Part shown: one piece after another, positions 40,119 through 48,700 of the stretch
Layout of the letters: each line of letters begins with the position of its first letter
Numbering within the stretch: the stretch's first letter is position 1
NCBI GenBank assembly: GCA_932521025.1
Contig: OW051469.1
Location: 3,174,398 to 3,238,397, forward strand
Source of the DNA: Oscheius onirici
Taxonomy: Eukaryota; Nematoda; Chromadorea; Rhabditida; Rhabditidae
Direction: 5' to 3'
DNA: 64,000 bases
Made by a program: the position numbers and the translations under genes
Notes under the pieces: generated by a model
The model's database searches: none
Told to the model about the DNA's origin: nothing
What the model saw: only the letters and a program-made list of their open reading frames with translations

Positions 40119-40458
40119 ATGATGACGCCCAATCCGACCGAATTCGGCTATGCGGAGCTCTCCGACGTCACCATCGTCGTCGGAAATCAAGATTTTCTCG
40201 CTCACAAAATGGTTCTCAGCGCTCGTTGCGAGTATTTCAAGGCTTTGTTCTACGGGAATTTCAAGCAGGTATGTAATTGTTAATTTTCTGTCGAATTCCT
40301 TCCTCTAGGCCAATCCGAGGCGTATCGAGATCAAAGACGTCCCTGCCGATGCGGTCAGACGTCTTTGGATCCAGATTATCAGAAGCGCATCATTGGACGG
40401 TGTTGTTGAATTCAGTCCCTCGGAGATTATTGACATTTACGACAAGTTCCACTATTAG
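40119..40458 (+). CDS. BTB unit B: internally deleted BTB protein
   Basis: Two exons (40119-40268, 40309-40458) give 99 residues. The N-terminal half of the BTB domain (LSDVTIVVGNQDF, AHKMVLSARCEYFKALFYG) continues to KDVPADAVRRL and then jumps straight into the family C-terminal segment (IRSASLDGVVEFSPSEIIDIYDKF). In units C and D about 100 residues separate these parts. The frame is open and spliceable, so a short protein could be made, but it lacks half the BTB fold. It may be a pseudogene or a dominant-negative-like fragment; the sequence cannot decide. Confidence 0.6.
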
Positions 40459-40612
40459 ATCAGCTTTGTTCTCAAATTGTTCTGCTATCGTTCTTTCTAA
40501 TTGGTTGTCAATGAATTGTTGTCAATGAACTTTTTTCTACGTTTTAACAGAGTTTTTGCCCATATTTATCATTATTTTGGTCATCAAACACTTCGAATCA
40601 TTTCCAGCCGAA

Positions 40613-41811
40613 ATGTCGGATAATCCCGAGAAGATACTACCTGATCCAATCAAATTCGGTGATCCGGAGCTCTCCGACGTCACCATCGTCGTCGGAAATC
40701 AAGATTTTTGCGCTCACAAGATGGTTCTCAGCGCTCGTTGCGAGTACTTCAAGGCCATGTTCTACGGAAATTTCAACGAGGTTGGTAATTGTCCTTTTTC
40801 TCCCCAGATACTTTTTAGGCCAATCAGAGCCGTGTTGAGATCAAAGACGTTCCTGCCGATGCTGTCAGACGTCTTTTCGAGATACTTTACTACGGAAAAG
40901 TCGGTGACGAAGCCGAGTTTCTGTCAAATAAGAAGGAGGTTGAGAAGGAAGAGGTAAGTTACACCTTTTTTATTTTCTGACTACAGTCGACTCTCGCTAT
41001 AACGTACACCCAGGCGCAAACCTGGTGCAACCTTTTTTTTCCCAATTTTGGAAATTTTTTGACCAAAATTTGGAATCTAGTAGAGAAAAATGTGAGTAAT
41101 AATCTGACACAAGGCAATTATATTTTTTCACTAAACGTTGAAGAAAATCTTCGCACCAAGTTTGCGCCAGTAAACGCATTTTTTTGCGTTTTTCTTCGAC
41201 ATTTTTTGGATTTTTTTCTCGTTCTCGTGTCAGATTATTACGCACATTTTTCTCTACTAGATTTCAAATTTTAGTCAAAGAATTTCCAAAATTGAGAAAA
41301 AAATAGGTTGCACCAGGTTTGCGCCTGGGTGTACGTTACAGCGAGAGTCGACTGTAACAATTTAGAACGACGATTTTATTGATCATGTGGATTGCTATCT
41401 TGTTGAATCTAAAACACATAACAAAAGTAAGTCTCTTATTAACACCTACATTATGTGTTTAGACTTCTGGAAGTACAGTGCTGAGCTGCTGAAAGTTGCA
41501 GATCGTTTCTGTTTGACTCCGTTGGTCAAAGAATATCTTCAAACTGCTATTTCCAACGATTTTTGCTGCGTTGGTCAGTGCGAAATTTGCACGAATCGCT
41601 GGCTGTTCTCCATGAAACATGACCTGGATGTTTTGCAGAAACACGTTCGTAAATTTTTATTTAATTGTTAACAAAACGAGTTCAGAAAGAATTTTATGTT
41701 GAAAATGTCACTGCTTGTATCGAGATTCTCAGAACTGGATCGCTGGACAGTGTTGTTGAATTCAGTCCCTCGGAAATAGAAGCGATCTATAAAAATTGTA
41801 CCACCGAGTAG
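40613..41811 (+). CDS. BTB unit C: intact BTB-domain protein
   Basis: Five exons (40613-40780, 40819-40953, 41366-41426, 41463-41644, 41686-41811) give 223 residues. The N-terminus MSDNPEKILPDP differs from units A, B and D. The BTB domain follows (ELSDVTIVVGNQDFCAHKM...YFKAMFYGNF, VRRLFEILYYGKVGDEAEFL), then FWKYSAELLKVADRFCLTPLVKEYL, a Cys pair (CEICTNR) and a C-terminal IEILRTGSLDSVVEFSPSEI. The role is probably a CUL3 adaptor. A 371-bp transposable element sits in the intron before exon 3, and the acceptor of exon 3 (CAATTTAG) lies only 11 bp from its end. Several introns use GTT donors. Confidence 0.85.
40984..41354. mobile_element. pogo/Tc1-type MITE in an intron of BTB unit C
   Basis: Perfect or nearly perfect inverted termini CAGTCGACTCTCGCTATAAC (left) and GTTACAGCGAGAGTCGACTG (right), with one mismatch, enclose further inverted blocks (ACACCCAGGCGCAAACCTGG). 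Flanking TA dinucleotides (40982-40983, 41355-41356) are the target duplication. No transposase ORF is present. The TIR style and TA site fit the IS630/Tc1/mariner/pogo superfamily. Confidence 0.88.
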
Positions 41812-41965
41812 ATCAATTTTTGTTCTCAAATTCTTCCGTTATCGTTCTTCCTAACTTGTTGTCAATGAATTGTTATCTTTTCACCATTTTCTGTACGATT
41901 TTTACCGAGTTTTGCTCATTTTATTTACCTATACTTTTGTCACCAAAACTTCTCAGCATTTCCAG

Positions 41966-42941
41966 ATGATGACGCCCAATCCGATCGAGTTCGGCTATGC
42001 GGAGCTCTCCGACGTCACCATCGTCGTCGGAAATCAAGATTTTCTCGCTCACAAGATGGTTCTCAGCGTTCGTAGCGAGTACTTCAAGACGATGTTCTAC
42101 GGCGAGGGGAAAGATGTGTGCACTTATTTTTTTTTCACTTCAAAATCTACAAGCAAATTAACGGGCCAGCTTGGGCAAACGTCTTCGGCGTGCTCAGTCT
42201 CACAAGTCTTGTCAGTGGCTAAAAGTTCTAAAACATCATAATCTATCTCGAGATATCACACGTCACACGTAGGATAAAAAAAGCAAAAAATCGTTTTTTT
42301 ATTCGTCTCTTCTTGTGCTTAAACCCTCATTTTAGGCCAATCAGAGCCGTGTCGAGATCAAAGACGTCCCTGCCGATGCTGTCAGACGTCTTTTCGAGAT
42401 ACTTTACTACGGAAAAGTCGGCGACGAAGCCGAGTTTCTGTCGTTTAAAAAGAAATACGTTAGTTTTATTGTGTTTCTTTTTACATGACCATTTAGGATG
42501 TTTATTCAATGGAACACGACTACTGTGCTGACCATACTCCACACATAAAAAGTAAGGTTCTTGTTTGCACATATAGTTTTCAGATTTCTGGACGTACAGT
42601 AGCGAGCTGCTGAAGGCTGCAGAACAATTCCGTTTGACGCCATTGGTTAAGGAATACCTTCAAACTACCATTTCCAACGACATTTGCAGTAATAATTATT
42701 GCAAAATTTGCACTAATCGTTCGATTTTCTCCCTGAAGTTTGACCTGGACGTCCCGCAGAAAGACGTTTGACAATTTTATATTTATTCGCATCAAAATAT
42801 TTTTAGAAATCGGTTTATGACGACGCTTTCGCACATTGGATCGAGATTCTCAGAACTGGATCGCTGGACGGTGTTGTTGAATTCAGTCCCTCGGAGATTG
42901 CAAAAATTTATGACAAGTTCCACGAGTCATATTTGTCCTGA
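41966..42941 (+). CDS. BTB unit D: intact BTB-domain protein
   Basis: Five exons (41966-42115, 42336-42458, 42497-42551, 42584-42765, 42807-42941) give 214 residues. Exon 1 is nearly identical to exon 1 of units A and B, but ends YGEGKD instead of YGNFKQ. The rest follows unit C: NQSRVEIKDVPADAVRRLF, FWTYSSELLKAAEQFRL, CKICTNR and WIEILRTGSLDGVVEFSPSE. The first intron is longer (220 bp) than in other units. The 155 bp upstream match those of unit A, so the duplicated segment includes the promoter region. Confidence 0.85.
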
Positions 42942-43134
42942 AATTATTCTATTATCGTTCTTCCTAACTTGTTGTCAATTAATTGTTCACTTTTCTCCGT
43001 TTGTGTACGATTATTACAGAGTTTTTTTGCTCTTTTTCACCCGAGTTTTAGTCGCCAATCGCCTATATTTTTTCTGTCCGACCTTGGCCTGATATCATCC
43101 TCCGATCCCTTATTAGCCAACCTGTCGACAAGAT

Positions 43135-44560
43135 ATGATATTCCTAATCATATTTGGCCTCTTTTTCGACTTTCCAGCCACTTTTTCCTCTAAAATTCGT
43201 GCCAGAAGAGCCACAACCCTCGATCCGTTCTTCTACGATGACGAGCCGCTGAGTTTTATGAAAAAGTCGACGACGAGGGACCCAATATTTGAGGATGTAG
43301 ACCAAAATTCCGTAGAAGGGACAAAATGGACGACGTTTCCGCCAAAAGCGACTCAAGTTTCGTGGTTTCCAGCACCTGGACCGACTTTTCCGCAAATTTT
43401 TGCTTCTACAACTACTGGAGCCCCTAAAACAACAGCTTGGTCAATTTTCGGCTCGGAAACTTCTAATAAGCACGTTTTTGGACAAGAAACCACAGCAAAA
43501 CCTATATGGAAGTCATTTTTCGGGTCAGCTCTTGAAAATGAGACGCCTGAGATGACAGAAAAACCGCTGTATGGAGTAGAAACGACTAAACCGCTATGGA
43601 ATGCGTTCTTTGGGACCGGAACCACAGTGGGAACATTTTCGACTACATTGGCTCCACTTTTTGGAGGTTTTGACCTGGAAACGACTACAGAGAGACCGAA
43701 GACGACCACAACAGTGCCGTGGAACTCCTTTTTCAGTAAGGAAACTACTCAAAGAACAACTACCACTCATAGAGCGGTAGGTATCTCTGTCGCACTATCT
43801 CTTTGCCAACTGTCTCTCTGAGTCTGTTTCTATCTCTCAGCTCTGTCCCTCTCTGTCTCTTTCACTCTGTCATACTCTCTCTCTAACCCTCTCTACCTGT
43901 AACACTAGCCACGCGACTCTGTTTTTCTCTATCCCTCACTGTCTTCTTCTGTATCCCTGTCTCACTGTCCCACTTTCTCTAACTCTGTCTCTCACTGCCT
44001 TCCAGTTCCTCTATCTTTTTATCCAGTAAATTCCAGACTCCTTCACAACTTCTTCCCTCACCCACTCTCTCCTCTTCCTGTCTCTCTCCCTGGTTCAGTC
44101 ACCAGAACAGCTGCTACTTCATTGAATCTGGAGCCAAGAGAACAATGAGAGATGCCGAACAACGGTGCTCCGAATCCGGTGCCCATTTATTTGTTCCTTC
44201 CACGGTGAAAGAATTCAATCAAATAATGGCAAAAGCTCCAAAAGACATTTTTGTCTGGATTGGTCTCTACAAATCGGACGAATTTTCCCAGGCAAGATGG
44301 CAAATTCCAAATTTGATGAGTTATAAGAGCCTGTGAGTTACTGAGCGTCAGAGAGACATGCCGTTTTTAGGCCATGGCTTCTACAACGAGGATATACTGA
44401 CCGCGGAAATGGCTGGAAGGAAAACGCCCAGTGTGCAGCCATGTTCAATCCAGCAGTGGGGAAATATGTCTTCTGGTTCGATTGTCAAGAGCAGTACAAC
44501 TACGTTTGTCAGAAAAAGATTTCTGGTGTCGGAGATACTGTTGACCGGTTCTTTGGATAA
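43135..44560 (+). CDS. Secreted Thr-rich protein with C-type lectin domain
   Basis: Three exons (43135-43776, 44106-44332, 44371-44560) give 352 residues. A signal peptide (MIFLIIFGLFFDFPATF) leads into a 190-residue Thr-rich, mucin-like region carrying imperfect repeats of W(K/N)xFFG (PIWKSFFG, PLWNAFFG, VPWNSFF). The CTLD follows: NSCYFIES, AEQRCSESGAHLF, WIGLYKSDE, GNGWKENAQCAAMF and FDCQEQYNYVCQKK, with all four core cysteines. No EPN/QPD or WND calcium-binding motif is seen, so sugar binding is doubtful. The exon 2 start is the CACCAG acceptor, which is the one that keeps phase. Nematode clec proteins often act in epithelial or pathogen responses. Confidence 0.85.
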
Positions 44561-44791
44561 AGAGTCTCTATTCAGTTGGAAGAGAGCGAGAGAGAGACGG
44601 GGAAAGACGGAGAGACTGTGAGACAGATAGTCAAAAAGACTGAGAGTCAAAGTTCAGAGCTATCGATTTCCTACCGATCCAGAACAATGCGTCCTTGTGA
44701 CCTTAACCTCCGGTCATTTTCTCTAAGTTTTACCATCCGCCCCTATGCTATAAATACCGTGCCCTGAGACTAGATCCTCATTTCTGGACCG

Positions 44792-45679
44792 ATGTCTCGA
44801 CTCGTCGTCTTCGCCGCTCTACTGGCTCTGGCCTTCTCTGCTCCCTGTCAACAGGACCTCGTCACGACTGTCGCTCCCTGTGAAGTTACCACAACTACAC
44901 CGCCTTGTCAAGCCGACGTAGTGGAAGGACCCTGTATCAATGATCTAGGAATCAAAACCCCGTGTGAGGAGCGTCTGAAAGAAGATAGAATGCCTACCAA
45001 GATGAACTGGACTGACTTTGATTGCGTTAGAATCCAGATGATGGAGGACGAGAAGCTCGCTCAAGATTCTGTCGTTACTACAATGGAACCTGTGACCACG
45101 ACTACTGAAAAGCCGAAGGTTGGTTCAATCAGACAGAAACAGAAAATCGATAAATTTCCAGATCCGGGAGTGCAAGAACGGCTGGATCGTCTACCAGGAG
45201 TCCTGCTACTTCGTCGAGGCACAAGCCAAGACTCTCCAGAATGCCGAGAAGGCCTGCCTTGAGAAGGATGCTACTCTCTTCGTCGCCGACAGCCAAGACG
45301 AGTTCGACAAGATCATGAAAGCCCACAACGTCAACAGTTACGCCTGGCTCGGACTGTTCAAGAAGCGCGAGGATAAGGAGCCCATGTATCATGTCGCCTC
45401 TGGAATGAGCTACAAGGATCTGTGAGTTTTTCTGTCTCTGTCTCTCTGTCTCTCTCTCTTTCTCTCTAATCAATTTTCCTTTCCAGTCCCTGGCTCATCA
45501 AGCCCTACTCTCACTCCGGCAACGGATGGACCTCCGTCTCTCAGGGAGCCGCTTTCTGGAATCCCGGCACCGAGCTCGGAAAGTATGCCTACTGGTACCC
45601 GACCAGCTATCTCTTCGCCTCCGTCTGTGAACACAACCAGACTCTGTCCGCCGAAATCGAAAAGAAGAAATTCTTCTAA
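44792..45679 (+). CDS. Secreted C-type lectin-like protein lacking the inner disulfide
   Basis: Three exons (44792-45118, 45162-45421, 45487-45679) give 259 residues. A signal peptide (MSRLVVFAALLALAFS) is followed by a Cys/Thr-rich stalk (APCEVTTTTPPCQ) and a CTLD: CKNGWIVYQESCYFVEA, AEKACLEKDATLF, YAWLGLFKK, GNGWTSVSQGAAFW and LFASVCEHN. Compared with the adjacent paralogue, the second core Cys (QCAAMF) is Gly and the third (FDC) is replaced in YPTSY, so the inner disulfide is absent while the outer pair remains. AATAAA is at 45728. It lies 232 bp after the first lectin on the same strand, a tandem duplicate. Confidence 0.88.
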
Positions 45680-45798
45680 AGCAAACTCCCGTTGAACTTT
45701 CTGTATTTGGTGATCAGAAATCATGTCAATAAAGTCTATGGAGTAATTTTTTTCTCGATTTCAAGGGGCTTATCGATTTTGTCGTGGGGGCAATTTCT

Positions 45799-48700
45799 TC
45801 AGAGAATGTAGTGCAAGGCTCCAGCCAAGAGGTTTATATCAGAGCGGAGAGAGTTCACAGCCAGCATCAGGCTTCTCTTGTTGTTCAGAACCTGGAAATC
45901 AGAGTAAGTTTAAAAAACAAAGCATAATACTTCAACGCTCTCAGTGTACGGGTTGTAGCGGACAATGAAGGGACGTTTCATGCTGCTAGTGAACATTCTG
46001 GAAAAATAGATTTTTTTGTTGCCTAATCTTACCGTAGTTTCTGCTGAGCTTCCTCAAAGTTTCGGGTGAAAAAGTAGGCTTCTTGGAAGGTCGTAATGAG
46101 ACATTCTTGCTTGACGACTCGGTCAGGATCAAAACGGTAGATTTGACTGTCTCCTGTGACGGCGTGCTGAAATGCTTTCGGTAGTTACTCTCTGTCTCTG
46201 TTTCCGTTGACTCCAATGACCCAGACGAATTTTCCACAGAGTGCCCTGTACTCTTCTCGGTCCTTCCCTATTGACAAGTTGTTCAACATCACACTGACTC
46301 ACACGCTCCGCCTCTCTGTTGACTTGTGATCCCTTGACTACCTGTATATAACCTACTCGAAAGGATCAGTTATCTCAAAACATGCACAGCTACACTATTA
46401 TCTTCTCTACTCTGGCCGTCGTCTTTTCCGCTCCGATGGGTGGACAGTCCGGTCTGCAGAATCCTCCCTTTCTGCAGGGAATGAACCAGCAGGCTGTTCA
46501 AGAATATATGCAGATTGTGAATAATGGCACAAGCACAATTAGACAGCAGAAGCTCAGTATCAATGACTGGGCGTCGAGGAACAACTTGACGGTGAGTAGA
46601 GAGATTGAGAGACCGACTGTTCTCTTTCCAGGAACAGTGGAACAGCTTCAACACCAACCAGACTGCCCTCCAGGACCAGAAAGTCCAAAATATCACGAAT
46701 GTTATCAATCAGTTACCGTCTGCCAACACCCAGTACAAGACGATCATGGCCAATGACGACCAGACCTATGGTGACCAGCAGAAAGCCATCCAGGACCTGG
46801 CAAGCAATCTTGGAGCGGTACTTTAACACTTTCTATCAAAAAATGAGCCACTTTTAGACAGCTGACGTGTTCTTCTACATCCCAAAAGCCATCGAGAAGA
46901 ATCTGACCGGCGGAATTGAACAGATGGGACGTGGACAAGGAATGATGGGGCAAGGACAGGTCGTGATGAATCAGCAGAACCAACGGTATCCGCAGCAACA
47001 GTATCCTCAGCAACAGCAGCCACAGCAACAACAGGGTCGATTCCAGTTCCAGGGACAACAGGGACGCTAAGAACTTCTCAATGATAGTCTGTATACATAG
47101 CCTTCCTGCCAATAAAGATACGGGAACTTGAAATTGTCTTGATAATCAGATAGATGAGCTGCCCTTGTCCAGTCAAATCTGATCTAAAATCTTCGACCCT
47201 ATTCTCTGATATCTTATTACAAGAAGGACTTCTGACCAAAAATTGATCAAAGACAAAAAAAATTGTGCTGGTTTTTGGCATCGAGAAGGGATGTACAGAA
47301 AGAAAGTGCTGTCACGGAGACGGTGGAGAAGACGTGAGCGTGTAGTGAGACGATCTGCCCAAATTACATGAACTTCCGACAAAGTCAAACATCTCGAATC
47401 TTGTTCAGTGTTCAAGAACATCTCCGGTCTTTGTTCACTAAAAGAGACAAAATCGCTTCAAATAGAGACGAACATATATTGAACCCCTAAAACTACCAGC
47501 CAAAACTGACGTATCTAGTTTTATCTCCCAAAGCTATATTTGTCCCACAGTTCGGGAAGTATTCAATTACAGGGTTAGATCAAGGCTGTAAGCGTATTGT
47601 TTTTAGCAACGCAAGTCAGTGTTTTGATCTTTCGCTAATTCTCTAACCTGTTAGCTAGAAAAACTAATAATAGGTACCAGTCTCTCGTTCGGAGGAGGAA
47701 GCCAAAGGACGAGGACAAATAGTAGGCGCTAACAGGTATCACGAACAAGTGGTGATGATGAGGACAAATGGGACTGTTCTTGGGAAAAGTTGACATCATT
47801 TTCTGTTTTTGATTTCCAAGTTTTGATAATATTCAATCGCTAAAAGAAAATTCAGCTGGGAAGTGATTGACTTTGTCAAAAATCGTATGTTTGTCTACCT
47901 GCTCACTGATCAGCACAACGACCACTCTTGTTGAGAACGCTCATATCTGCCAGTTTTTTTCGTCTGGACTAGGTTAGAATAAACATGTGGGATGAGGAGC
48001 GAGAAGAGTTGATCTTCAAATAAATAAAGGACAAGATTTGACAACCAACTGGTAGAGAAACCGAGATAGAGAGAGAGGCTTGATACTTCAAATTACGCAC
48101 AACTACCTTGCTATAAATTGCTCTCAATTAGCTAAAAAAACTTCAACTTCCAGTGCAATCTTTTCGAAAGTTTAAGAACTTTTTAGAAAAAGTTACAAAT
48201 TGTTCCAAAAAAACTTCCAAACCAATGAAATCCCTATAGTTTCTGCTCCAAGTGCACCAAGAGCTCGTCGCCCCTCGAAGATGTCTCCAGGACACTTCTA
48301 CTTGGAATTTCCGAGCAGCTCCTCTCTCGACTGCGACTACTCGTTCTACTACGACCCCAAAGAGCCGCCGGAGACGACGGCAATCGAGGTGAAGCGCCTG
48401 AACATTCTGGCCACTGCCATCTTCAAGTACAACTTTGACTCTCGTGGCCGTCTCCCGATCCTGCTCGCCCATCGTCGTCTCGTCGAGCGTCTCGTCTTGG
48501 AAATCTTCCCGACGGATCTGAATCAGCGAGAGATGTCTTTCTTCTACGAGGAGGAGGAGGAGGCTCTGGATACCACACAGTCAATCCATGTCTACTACAG
48601 TAGGAATCGCTTCCTTCAGTTCATTCTGTTCCAAGCTATCCGGCTGCAGATGTACGACTGCCGGGACGAGGATCTCGTCAAGATCAGGAAGAGCATTCTT

